Shown here: piece by piece, positions 43,063 to 51,155 of the stretch
How the letters are laid out: every line of letters starts with the position of its first letter
Position numbering within the stretch: the first letter of the stretch is position 1
NCBI RefSeq assembly: GCF_034259205.1
Contig: NZ_CP139487.1
Coordinates: forward strand, 2,170,001 to 2,234,000
Length of the DNA stretch: 64,000 bases
Source: Peredibacter starrii
Lineage (GTDB): Bacteria > Bdellovibrionota > Bacteriovoracia > Bacteriovoracales > Bacteriovoracaceae
Direction: 5' to 3'
Notes under the pieces: model-generated
The model's database searches: none
What the model was told of the DNA's origin: nothing
Seen by the model: only the letters and a program-made list of their open reading frames with translations
Made by a program: the position numbers and the translations under genes

Positions 43063-44019
43063 TTAAAAATCACAACTTCTAATGCCTACAACTCTATATT
43101 CCATTGTTTCAATTGGATTCAAATCGGAACCACTTGAATGTGGACCATCAGAATACTCTTTCTGAGTGGCCTGCACTAAGGTCGATTCATCTTCTAAGTA
43201 GGTTAAAGTAACTTCATAAAATTCATTGCCGTAGTGTTCTGGATTATTTATTGCCGACATATCATTCATATAAGAAGCCCAAGGGCCGCGGAAAGTGAGC
43301 AAGACTTTTCCTTCAATATGATTCATTTTAATTTCAGGAGCAATGCTGATGATGTTTGCCATTTGATGTGCAATAGCATCCTCTTGGGACCTGCTTTCTG
43401 ACCAGACCATCCCCCCTGCTTTAAGTTCACATGTAAGCGAACCATTGGCCCTACTCTTGAGTGTATTTATGACTCGCTTTCTTATTAGGGAAAAGTCAGG
43501 TTGATCTGGAGAAGTTGTTTTAACTGAAAGCCTCTTAACCACCATATCAACTAAGTAAGAGGAGATTTGATTTGAAACTTGGTAATGAGAATCATCTTTG
43601 TTTGGCGATTCGATCCCTGCAAGTCCCGCATATTCATGATGGATTAAAACATATTGGTTTGTTTCGTTAAGTTTCATGAAATCTTCACGAGAACAAGTTA
43701 TCGTTGGTCTTTTCAAGAGACCTTTATCGAAACGACATACTTTAGGGGAGCCGTAAACCTCAACAGGGTATCCGCTATCGCCTTGGCCGACACACTTGAT
43801 CTTCGCTTGTTTTATTTGATCGAGCATGCCTAGTGCATATTGATTTGAATCTATGCCACTTAGTTTTAAGTTTTTATGGCCATCTTTTTGAATCCAGTTG
43901 GCAAGATCATCTCGTATGATTTTGATTTGGTTTTCACAAATGTCTCCACCTCCACGGTCTTGTCCAGCAAAAGCGTTAAAGGCGAGCATACTTAATAGAA
44001 CACACATTTTAATTTTCAT
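43063..44019 (-). CDS. Secreted protein with DRGGGD start and HHEYAGLAG motif
   Basis: A 318-residue exported protein with a signal peptide cut after AFA near residue 18. The mature N-terminus is QDRGGGDIC, and a central HHEYAGLAGIE segment with a later SHYQVSNQI could bind metal, although it is not a standard HExxH zinc motif. Six or more cysteines suggest disulfides. No named family is recognised. The start overlaps the TIGR02147 regulator gene by 11 bases, so the two are coupled and the regulator likely controls or senses this protein. Confidence 0.75.
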   Translation of the reverse strand: MKIKMCVLLSMLAFNAFAGQDRGGGDICENQIKIIRDDLANWIQKDGHKNLKLSGIDSNQYALGMLDQIKQAKIKCVGQGDSGYPVEVYGSPKVCRFDKGLLKRPTITCSREDFMKLNETNQYVLIHHEYAGLAGIESPNKDDSHYQVSNQISSYLVDMVVKRLSVKTTSPDQPDFSLIRKRVINTLKSRANGSLTCELKAGGMVWSESRSQEDAIAHQMANIISIAPEIKMNHIEGKVLLTFRGPWASYMNDMSAINNPEHYGNEFYEVTLTYLEDESTLVQATQKEYSDGPHSSGSDLNPIETMEYRVVGIRSCDF

Positions 44020-44779
44020 AAGAACTCCTATTTGAATCTGTAATTGTTAATGGGAAAAAAGAAACCTGAAGCTGGTAGACCTCATCGAGATCTGACTCAT
44101 CTCTTTGCATAAAAGCATTGAGGTCATGTCTGAACTTTTTGATGAGTTCCTTGGCCTTTTGTAAATCCTTTGAGTTTATGGCCATGGTAGTTGAGGTATG
44201 GTCTCGCTTCTTGCGGTCTATATTCTCAAGTGCCTCTAGGGATTTTTCCAGAACGGACCTTTGATAGTTTTTCTGAGCGCTCGTAGTTGTATCGGGATCT
44301 AGATAATTGATGCTGTTTTTGTAAGTGATTTCATAACGACCTTGATCATTCTTTTTGAGAAGTTCTAGGCGCTCAAGTGTTTCAAGGGCGATGGTTGCTT
44401 GAACCAGAGGAATATCCAGAATCTGAGATATTGTTTTTGGTTCGATTTTGGTCTTTGGAACCAAGGTAAGTTCAAGAATGGCATCGTAGTACCATTCTGA
44501 AATGAAGGAGAAGACATCGTTTTGAAGAAGGAAAAAACTTTTTTCGGCTTCTGAAATTTCCTCTTCTAAGTATTTACTCGTTTCTTGAGGAGACAAGCCT
44601 AGAGCATTAGAGAACTTCATCACCATATTCTTAGTGACCTTTCTTTTGCCAGAAAGGACCATTGAAAGAATAGCGTGGTTAACATCTAAGTGTTGAGCAA
44701 AGGCCCTTAAAGAGTAGTGAGGGTTTTTACTCACACGTCTTAGATACTCTTGCTGGAGAATGTTTTTAAAGTCTTTCAT
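44009..44779 (-). CDS. TIGR02147-type regulator
   Basis: A 256-residue cytoplasmic protein with an N-terminal helix-turn-helix (YSLRAFAQHLDVNHAILSMVLSGKRKVT, quoted in part as YSLRAFAQHL and ILSMVLSGKRKV). A central winged-type segment (FISEWYYDAILEL, LDIPLVQATIALETLERL) follows, then a C-terminal region ending QVSFFPLT. This matches the TIGR02147/DUF4423 family, common in Bdellovibrio and Fibrobacter. The ATG at 44779 is chosen because it begins the conserved region; an upstream frame to 44866 is probably not translated. Confidence 0.85.
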   Translation of the reverse strand: MKDFKNILQQEYLRRVSKNPHYSLRAFAQHLDVNHAILSMVLSGKRKVTKNMVMKFSNALGLSPQETSKYLEEEISEAEKSFFLLQNDVFSFISEWYYDAILELTLVPKTKIEPKTISQILDIPLVQATIALETLERLELLKKNDQGRYEITYKNSINYLDPDTTTSAQKNYQRSVLEKSLEALENIDRKKRDHTSTTMAINSKDLQKAKELIKKFRHDLNAFMQRDESDLDEVYQLQVSFFPLTITDSNRSSYEN

Positions 44780-44917
44780 GCCCCGGTTATACAGAAGTTT
44801 TGACCAGGACGACACAGCGAGTGTAACAAACTGGTACACCTGAAGTGTACCGTATAATTTTTTCACGTTACTCGACGGAAGAGACTAAACTTGAATTCAA
44901 GAAAGATCAGTCCTAAT

Positions 44918-45388
44918 CTATTTCATTTTCTTCCGATAATTTCCTCGTATAGCTCCAATTTGATTTTCACTCATGCCAGAGAGATAGGTTTTGAGAATAA
45001 AAAAGCGGTACAAGATATCTGCTGAAATTAGTCGGGCCTTGGGAGTATTAATGTAGAGTAGTAAAAGTGCCAGGCCAAACTCTGTAATATCGTATTTTAG
45101 GCTTTGACGCTGCCTATCCTTAGGGCCAGCTAAGTAGCTGTTTTGTATAATGTTTTCATTCAGCCCAAATTTGGGCTGAATGGAAAGTTCTTCAATACAT
45201 TTCTTAATGGCCCGCAAAACATGCTTATGCTCCATCCCGAATTTTTCAGCAATTTTTAATGAGTCTGTTACCGGACCAAAGGGAGTATCCCTTACCCAAA
45301 CGTCACCCATCACATGATTGTTAATAAGTTCCTTTAAGCGAGGTGGACGCTTTTCAAAAGGAACATCAATACTAAAATTATTCGTCAT
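44918..45388 (-). CDS. Rha-family (phage-type) regulatory protein
   Basis: A 156-residue protein whose middle (PVTDSLKIAEKFGMEHKHVLRAI, in parts) matches the Rha/pRha regulator family, first known from lambdoid phages, where it interferes with infection in some hosts. A C-terminal part (YDITEFGLALLLLYINTPKA) continues the match. AGGAGA before the ATG at 45388 fixes the start. No integrase, capsid or other phage gene is near, so it seems to be a domesticated or orphan gene. Confidence 0.72.
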   Translation of the reverse strand: MTNNFSIDVPFEKRPPRLKELINNHVMGDVWVRDTPFGPVTDSLKIAEKFGMEHKHVLRAIKKCIEELSIQPKFGLNENIIQNSYLAGPKDRQRQSLKYDITEFGLALLLLYINTPKARLISADILYRFFILKTYLSGMSENQIGAIRGNYRKKMK

Positions 45389-45539
45389 GTTTATCTCCTG
45401 CGTGTTTAAACAGAAGTACATAGTCTTTATCTTAATACTGTTCTAGTTGAGACTCTAATACTGGTTAATGAAGTTCAATTATGAATCTCTAATCTTAAAT
45501 CCAGTAATGTTATTGAAAAATAAACTTTGGAAGGCGGAG

Positions 45540-46016
45540 CTAAGAACACCAGCCAGCAATAATAATCCGACGACCTTTAGTCACTTGGTGAATTTTGTGT
45601 TCATACCCGTAGAGGCCAGTAAGGAAGAGAATGATCCCGCCAAATTCTGGAGTTGGGATTTGTAAAAATTCTTCGGTGTTTTTCTGACGAACACCTAAAC
45701 GTCCACCTTCAATTTGATCTGAATCTTCTGAAAGGGAGAGTGAGAAAGCGAAAACGCGTGAACCATCGTCATGCCAGATGCCGTCTTCTTCCCATTCATT
45801 GGCCGCATCACGGATGCTGATGATGAATTCGATGCTAATAAAGTCATGAAAGGTTCTTAGGAAGTTAAAGAGGCGACCGTTCTCTTTAGTTAGTTCCTGA
45901 AAGGCACCATCCAGGTTTTTCCAGTCTTCATTGCGAACAAGTTCGCGAATATCATCTCCCAAGGGGAAATAAGTCTTATGAAAACCATTCTGAAAAAGTT
46001 CAGGTCGTTTAAGCAT
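45540..46016 (-). CDS. 2-oxoglutarate/Fe(II)-dependent oxygenase-like protein
   Basis: A 158-residue double-stranded beta-helix protein. The iron facial triad is visible as HDD (in GIWHDDGSRVFAF, near residue 82) and His in HKIHQVTKGRR (near 144), with Arg 5-6 residues later for 2-oxoglutarate. EGGRLGV and GGIILFLTG are strand motifs of this fold, close to prolyl-4-hydroxylase-type oxygenases. The gene overlaps the upstream radical-SAM gene by 8 bases, so it belongs to the same operon. The substrate is unknown; protein, small molecule or damaged base are possible. Confidence 0.8.
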   Translation of the reverse strand: MLKRPELFQNGFHKTYFPLGDDIRELVRNEDWKNLDGAFQELTKENGRLFNFLRTFHDFISIEFIISIRDAANEWEEDGIWHDDGSRVFAFSLSLSEDSDQIEGGRLGVRQKNTEEFLQIPTPEFGGIILFLTGLYGYEHKIHQVTKGRRIIIAGWCS

Positions 46017-47007
46017 TTTCTTCCATGCAAAGATAAATCGCCTCTGGCTTCACTCCATGAGTGATGGCGAGTTCTTTAATACTGTTCATGAGCCACATAC
46101 GCATTGGACGATGATAGCGGACCTTATTATCAAAACTCTTAATCATGGGGCCCGTGTGAAGGACCGAGTCCGGATAGTTGCGTTCCACTTCGCGGTAAAC
46201 GTCTTTTGTGAAACGAACGACACCTAGGGACAGATATTTTAAATCTCCGTTCAGGTCCTTCATTTGATTTAATAATTCGGTATAGGTCTTTTTGAAATTA
46301 TCTTCGTAAACAATGGGATCAAAGTGCGCAGCAATGGGGAAACCAAGAGACTTTAACATACTCATGGCCTTCACCCGGGAGTCGGCACTTGGAGTTTTAA
46401 GGTCCACTCGTCTGGCCATAGATGAAGGTGAGAGAGAGAAGCTTACGATGAGGTTTGAGAGAGGTTTTAGTTTCTCAATCTCACGCACATTCACGGATTT
46501 TGTTCTTAGCTCAATAATGGCATTTGGATTTCTCTCACAGAACCCGTGATAGAGTTCAAGTTCACCGGTTAGATGAGTGAGTGCCAAAGAATCCGAGAAT
46601 TCTCCAGCGTGGAACCAAACTTTCTGCCCTGGATGCTTTTTAAGCACTTCTTCCATCTCCTGCATGATTTCTTCATGATTAATGAAAAGCACAATGTCCG
46701 GAGTGTTGAAATAGCCTTGAAGATAACAGTACTGGCATTCGTAAATGCAGTTATAAGCGTGGATGAAATAATAGTGGGGCTCGCCATAACTGCCATAAGC
46801 ATCGGGAGCTTCTTTTAAGAGCTGACCTTTCTTACGAGCAAGAAACAGATTCAGAGAGTCTCTTTTTTGAAGATAGGGTTTCTTAGAGCGACCCCAGATA
46901 TCATCGTAGCGCTCTAGATAGAGTGGTTCTTTTTTGAGTTTCCCCAAAATCGATGTCACTCGTGGATGAAGCTTTATGTCCTCTTCGACATAGATTTCAT
47001 TCCACAT
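46009..47007 (-). CDS. Spore photoproduct lyase-like radical SAM protein
   Basis: A 332-residue protein with the radical-SAM cluster motif CIYECQYCY (near residues 88-96), followed by a barrel of the spore photoproduct lyase type: KVWFHAGEFSDSLAL, IELRTKSVNV, IVSFSLSPSSMARRVD, and AAHFDPIVYEDN. SPL repairs UV-made thymine dimers in spores using S-adenosylmethionine. This organism shows no sporulation genes here, so a related repair or modification role is inferred. It overlaps the phosphorylase-like gene by 11 bases upstream and the oxygenase gene by 8 downstream. Confidence 0.87.
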   Translation of the reverse strand: MWNEIYVEEDIKLHPRVTSILGKLKKEPLYLERYDDIWGRSKKPYLQKRDSLNLFLARKKGQLLKEAPDAYGSYGEPHYYFIHAYNCIYECQYCYLQGYFNTPDIVLFINHEEIMQEMEEVLKKHPGQKVWFHAGEFSDSLALTHLTGELELYHGFCERNPNAIIELRTKSVNVREIEKLKPLSNLIVSFSLSPSSMARRVDLKTPSADSRVKAMSMLKSLGFPIAAHFDPIVYEDNFKKTYTELLNQMKDLNGDLKYLSLGVVRFTKDVYREVERNYPDSVLHTGPMIKSFDNKVRYHRPMRMWLMNSIKELAITHGVKPEAIYLCMEENA

Positions 47008-48004
47008 CGAGTTTTCCTTCCATCATTTGAGAGAACGGAGCGAGAGACAGTTTATTAAGTGTTTCTAGTTTTGATTTAAGTTCAGTGTCGTTCGCCACTG
47101 AGAATTTTAGAGTTATTTCTTTGTTTTCCCAATTGGGATCCGTTTCGATAGAAATGCCCGCTTTCGTATAAGGGGAAGTCCATTTGTCCTTAGTCGCCTT
47201 TAATGTTTCACGGAAAGGATCGAGCTTTGACTCCATCTTTTCGAGTAAGACTTTTGAACGATCTTTCGGGAAAGAGATGTTCTCGCGAATTTCATCCAGG
47301 TTAAACGTTTTCAGGAGTTCTTCTGTCGATATTTCATACTTAATGGAAAGTTTAGACAGGAGAGTCTTAAAACGGTGGCCGCTGGTGAAGGTAAAATGAA
47401 AGCCTGGCACAGTAACAATTTCTTCGGTTGAAGTTTCCTGACCTAGTACACTACTAATGTGCAAAGCAAGCTTCATGGAAAACTCAGAAGCATTATCACG
47501 AACAAGCTCACAGGCACCTACCGTGCCAGCGATATCAGAAATAAGTTTATAAGATTCAAATGGAATACCGGCCGATTTAGCAGCATAAGCTGAGCCCCAG
47601 GCCTCACGATCAACAATGCCACCCATCCCTCGAAGTGCTTTGGCCTTCTCATTATCAAGGATACGTTCAAAGGTCGTTAGACAATCTTCACCTTTGTCGG
47701 CACTCACAAAACTTTTAAAGGCGGGACGCATGTCTTGCACCAGATAGTGAGTTCTGATGGGATAAATCTCACCGACTTTGAGCTCGGAGTTCAGGGCCCC
47801 GGCAATGCCGAGATTAATGACTTTGGTAATGGGGTATTTTCCTAGCATCAGAGAAGTTTTAATCGCCGCCTCGAAAGGACCTTCGCCAGTCAAAATAAGA
47901 ACCAACTCTTCGTTTTTGAAGAGGTCTGAATCAATTCTTTGAAGTTTAAATTTTTCGATGACGCCTTGGGCTTCACCCAAGTGTGCCATTGTGATAAGAT
48001 GCAT
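46997..48004 (-). CDS. Nucleoside phosphorylase/nucleosidase-like protein
   Basis: A 335-residue protein. Its first 190 residues resemble the PNP/MTA-nucleosidase fold: MHLITMAHLGEAQGVI at the start, LTGEGPFEAAI, VINLGIAGALN, DREAWGSAYAAKSAGIPF and KLISDIAG with the likely catalytic Asp. The C-terminal 140 residues are charged and unrecognised, an extension beyond the usual length. Enzymes of this fold cleave the base-sugar bond of nucleosides. A longer frame starts at 48061, overlapping the divergent reductase start, but the ATG at 48004 fits the family. It is first of an overlapping three-gene operon. Confidence 0.78.
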   Translation of the reverse strand: MHLITMAHLGEAQGVIEKFKLQRIDSDLFKNEELVLILTGEGPFEAAIKTSLMLGKYPITKVINLGIAGALNSELKVGEIYPIRTHYLVQDMRPAFKSFVSADKGEDCLTTFERILDNEKAKALRGMGGIVDREAWGSAYAAKSAGIPFESYKLISDIAGTVGACELVRDNASEFSMKLALHISSVLGQETSTEEIVTVPGFHFTFTSGHRFKTLLSKLSIKYEISTEELLKTFNLDEIRENISFPKDRSKVLLEKMESKLDPFRETLKATKDKWTSPYTKAGISIETDPNWENKEITLKFSVANDTELKSKLETLNKLSLAPFSQMMEGKLDVE

Positions 48005-48059
48005 AACCGCACTTTGCAGGGGCCACTCGTTTTTGTCAACGAAGGGCACAGGAGACTTC

Positions 48060-48995
48060 ATGATCTACCGGGACATTCCTGGCTTTAATTCACCATTACC
48101 CGTCATTACATTCGGGGGAGCATCCGTAAGCGGTGAAGGCGGAGGCTATGGTTTTGGTTCAATGTCTGAAGGGGAATCAGAAAAGCTTCTAAAAGGCGCC
48201 TGGGAGGCCGGAATTACGCTTTTTGATACCGCCCCAATCTACGGCTTTGGTTTGTCAGAAGAGCGTCTAGGACGTTATTTACCAATAGAGGCCATGATTG
48301 TGAGTAAGTGTGGCGTTGATTGGCATCCATCGATGCGAGTCAATATGACCAATGATCCAAAAGTTGCGGAACGCATGCTGGGTGAATCGCTTAAGCGCTT
48401 AAAACGCGAAGTGATCGACATCTACATGGTTCACTGGCCCGATTCAAAAGTTGATATCCGTGTGACCCTAGAAGTTTTAAAGAAAACACAGGATCAGGGG
48501 AAGATAAAAAAAATTGGTCTTTGTAACACCAATCTCGATGAACTAAATAAGGCCCGTGAGGTCTGCAAGATTGAAGTGATTCAAAGTGAACTGAATCTTT
48601 TCAACCAGGAAGCGTTCACTCGTCTAGGTGATGAACGGAAAAATTATTTCACCATGGGTTGGGGAACCTTCGATAAAGGGATTCTTTCGGGGCGAGTAAC
48701 GAAGGATCGTCAGTACGATAAATCGGATGCGCGCTCCTGGGCACCTTGGTGGAACAAAAAAGAAGTCCAGAAGAAGATTGAGAGAACTAATCAGCTCAAA
48801 GAAATACTTCAAGATTATCAAGTTTCATTACCTGAGTTTTGTTTTCAGTACAATTTGCATTTCTTTAATATTTCGAGCTGTCTCATAGGCTTTAAATCAG
48901 TCAGTGATATTGTCCACGTGACGTCTAATTTACAACAAAATCTTATGCGAGAGAGAATAGAGGAGGTAGTAGAGCGTTGGAATAAATGCTCATAA
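48060..48995 (+). CDS. Aldo/keto reductase
   Basis: A 311-residue TIM-barrel oxidoreductase. FDTAPIYGFGLSEERLG holds the active-site Asp and Tyr, VSKCG the Lys, and YMVHWPD the His. C-terminal GFKSVSDIVHV is the NADPH-binding part. AKRs reduce aldehydes and ketones in the cytoplasm; substrate unknown. GGAGA 5 bases before the ATG sets the start at 48060. It is divergent from the phosphorylase-like gene, whose longest possible start codon overlaps this one. Confidence 0.9.
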   Translation: MIYRDIPGFNSPLPVITFGGASVSGEGGGYGFGSMSEGESEKLLKGAWEAGITLFDTAPIYGFGLSEERLGRYLPIEAMIVSKCGVDWHPSMRVNMTNDPKVAERMLGESLKRLKREVIDIYMVHWPDSKVDIRVTLEVLKKTQDQGKIKKIGLCNTNLDELNKAREVCKIEVIQSELNLFNQEAFTRLGDERKNYFTMGWGTFDKGILSGRVTKDRQYDKSDARSWAPWWNKKEVQKKIERTNQLKEILQDYQVSLPEFCFQYNLHFFNISSCLIGFKSVSDIVHVTSNLQQNLMRERIEEVVERWNKCS

Positions 48996-49017
48996 AATTA
49001 TAATAAACGGATTTTTT

Positions 49018-49899
49018 ATGAATGAGCAGATGTACTCTATCGGGCCCTTGATGAAGGCCGCCCGTAAGTTTAAAAAGTTCAATCAAGCAGATGTGGCCCA
49101 GGCCATCGGATGTTCACAAAGCGCACTTTCGAAAATGGAACATAACTTGTTGATTCCTTCTGCGCCTCAATGGTTCTTGTTCTCACGCTTCACTTCCATT
49201 CCCCCTGAAACTTTGGAAACCGGTATTATCGACCGACATTCCAAAGTAAAATTTAATAATGATCAGGTCTCTCTAGGATTTAAAATTCCTAAGAAGTACC
49301 GTCATTTCCGGGCCGGCAAGGTTCGAGAAATCTATCCATTTTTATTCTATCTGGAGAAAAAAGTCGGGCCCGACGCTCACAAGGACTTTATTGCTTCAAC
49401 CGGACTAGAAACAGAATTCTTCCTCGACTTTGATAATTTGATTAACTTTCAATTGTTCCTGGATTCGATGGAGTACTTCATCAAGCTTGGAAAAAATTCG
49501 GATGAGACCATTAATGAGATCGTCAGTGTTGGACAAAATGATCTCTATTGGAATCATTATAAAGTCGAATGGATGAAGCTAGGTTCCGTTGCGGCCGTTC
49601 TGAATGAATATGCTAACGAGCAATTATTCTTTCAGACAGACTTCCAATTAAAAGTTGAAGGCCAAGGCGGTCGGACTCTCGTAAGTTACTTCCCGGAATA
49701 TCATTTGAAACAATTCGCGGCGAGTGCTTCGAATGAGCAAGTGAGATTCTTGAATACTTATCGTAAGAAAACTTTGGAGAATCTGATTAAACGAATTCTA
49801 GATCAGAATGTGACTTTTGATCTTATTGCAGAGACTCAGAACTCACCTCTGGGTGCTCGTTTTGAGGTCAAAACTCACGCTGCTTCTCAAGCTTCTTAG
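49018..49899 (+). CDS. XRE-type helix-turn-helix protein with large C-terminal domain
   Basis: A 293-residue protein. Residues 10-60 form an XRE helix-turn-helix (MKAARKFKKFNQADVAQ, CSQSALSKMEHN). The remaining 230 residues are not recognised; they contain YPFLFYLEKKVG and a final GARFEVKTH, which could be a ligand-sensing domain. It follows the reductase gene by 22 bases on the same strand, so co-transcription is possible, and overlaps the convergent LysR gene by 4. There is no clear ribosome site; TATAAT is 13 bases before the ATG. Confidence 0.75.
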   Translation: MNEQMYSIGPLMKAARKFKKFNQADVAQAIGCSQSALSKMEHNLLIPSAPQWFLFSRFTSIPPETLETGIIDRHSKVKFNNDQVSLGFKIPKKYRHFRAGKVREIYPFLFYLEKKVGPDAHKDFIASTGLETEFFLDFDNLINFQLFLDSMEYFIKLGKNSDETINEIVSVGQNDLYWNHYKVEWMKLGSVAAVLNEYANEQLFFQTDFQLKVEGQGGRTLVSYFPEYHLKQFAASASNEQVRFLNTYRKKTLENLIKRILDQNVTFDLIAETQNSPLGARFEVKTHAASQAS

Positions 49900-50768
49900 G
49901 GAATGGCCTTTTGAAGTAGGTTGAGAAATTTTTCTCCTGCCAGATGTGGGGGATAATCTCTGTGGGTGACGAGGTTAAGCTTAAAGTGAAGTCGCTCCTT
50001 AGGGAGCAAATCAACTAGTTGTCCTTGTTTCAGTTCTTTTTCAATTAAAAATGATGGAAGAACAGCTATTCCCAGACCTTCTTTCGCCATCGATAGGTGG
50101 GCCATAATTGAATTGGTCGATATTTTAATCTTGGTCTTTGGTTCTACTTCTTTCCATAAGCTAAGTGTCGGAAACTTCTTATTAGTGACTTCATCCACTT
50201 CGCGGGAACCAATGAAGCTAGTTCTTGTTTCCTCATTCTTCTGAAACTTCTTATTTATCACAAGATGAAACCGGACTTCTGCAAATGGGCGTATCACCAG
50301 GCCCGTGCGAGTCGATGGAGTGTGAAAGAGTAGCGCAAAATCCAAGGTCCTCTTTTCAATGAGGTCAAAAATCTCTGTACTGGTTCCAATCTGAACCAAG
50401 GGATAAATCGATTCATCCTTTGAAAATTTAGTAATGATTTGTGGGAAGACTTGAGTGGCAAGAACATCTGAGGTTCCGATACGAAGTGGAGGGAGACTTG
50501 TTATGTCCTCTTTACTGAAAAACTTTTCAAGTTCATTAACCTGATCAAAGATGCCTTGAGCATATTTCCAGGCAGCTCGACCATGATCCGTTAAAGTGAC
50601 TTGTCTCTTGGTTCTGACTAAGAGTTCTTTTTCAAAGCTTTCTTCCAGTTCCTTAACCATTCGGCTCAGTGCCGGCTGGGCTATTTTTAGTTTCTCGGCC
50701 GCCCGGGTAAAGCTACCTTCTTTGGCCACAGTGTAGAAATATCGCAAGTGTAGAAGGTTTGTTTTCAT
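49896..50768 (-). CDS. LysR-family transcriptional regulator
   Basis: A 290-residue LysR protein. The N-terminal winged helix (LRYFYTVAKEGSFTRAAEKL, IAQPALSRMVKELE) is followed by the long linker helix and a two-lobed effector domain (LRIGTSDVLATQVFP, LDFALLF, GLGIAVLPSFLIEKEL). LysR proteins usually control a divergent gene and themselves. The divergent gene at 50856 encodes a small secreted protein, and an inverted repeat at 50810-50831 is a likely binding site. The effector is unknown. Confidence 0.92.
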   Translation of the reverse strand: MKTNLLHLRYFYTVAKEGSFTRAAEKLKIAQPALSRMVKELEESFEKELLVRTKRQVTLTDHGRAAWKYAQGIFDQVNELEKFFSKEDITSLPPLRIGTSDVLATQVFPQIITKFSKDESIYPLVQIGTSTEIFDLIEKRTLDFALLFHTPSTRTGLVIRPFAEVRFHLVINKKFQKNEETRTSFIGSREVDEVTNKKFPTLSLWKEVEPKTKIKISTNSIMAHLSMAKEGLGIAVLPSFLIEKELKQGQLVDLLPKERLHFKLNLVTHRDYPPHLAGEKFLNLLQKAIP

Positions 50769-50809
50769 ATCTTAAAGGTCTGCTCTCATAGAAATTATAT
50801 ATTTTTATT

Positions 50810-50831
50810 ATAATAGATTTGAACCTATTAT
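50810..50831. promoter_or_regulatory. Candidate LysR binding site
   Basis: Exact 7-base arms ATAATAG and CTATTAT separated by 8 bases lie between the LysR gene and the divergent small secreted-protein gene, the usual place for a LysR operator. Confidence 0.45.
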
Positions 50832-50855
50832 GCGCCTACCTAAAAGGGGGCAAAC

Positions 50856-51110
50856 ATGAAAAACTTATTGGTACTTGGTGTTTTAATTCTTGGAACAACT
50901 GCCGCAAAGGCCGATATCCCTTGTATTTCTTATAGGGAAGCAATGAATGCTAGCAGTCGTATCCCTTCACATGTAGCTGAGTCCGAGTTGCCAGAACTTA
51001 TCTCTGGCTGGTCTTGGATCAAGGTCTATACACCTTCTCGTGATCCTGAGCTTATGGATTGGAATTGGATGGCGTGGCCGGATGGGGAAACTCTTACTCT
51101 TTGTCAGTAA
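50856..51110 (+). CDS. Small secreted protein, unknown function
   Basis: An 84-residue protein with a signal peptide cut after AKA near residue 19. The mature 65 residues contain two cysteines (IPCIS and LTLCQ at the very end), likely one disulfide, and many Trp residues (SGWSWIKVY, DWNWMAWPDG). AAGGGGG lies just before the ATG. It is divergent from the LysR gene and may be its target. No family is recognised. Confidence 0.75.
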   Translation: MKNLLVLGVLILGTTAAKADIPCISYREAMNASSRIPSHVAESELPELISGWSWIKVYTPSRDPELMDWNWMAWPDGETLTLCQ

Positions 51111-51155
51111 GCATTTAAGAAGGTTCCAGCGTTTACTGGAACCTTCATAAACTCA

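Noticed and set aside
44918-45388. Prophage
   Set aside because: Only one Rha-type gene is present; no integrase, structural or lysis genes, and no attachment repeats were seen nearby.
46009-47007. Sporulation
   Set aside because: A spore photoproduct lyase-like gene alone does not imply spores; no other sporulation gene is in the window.
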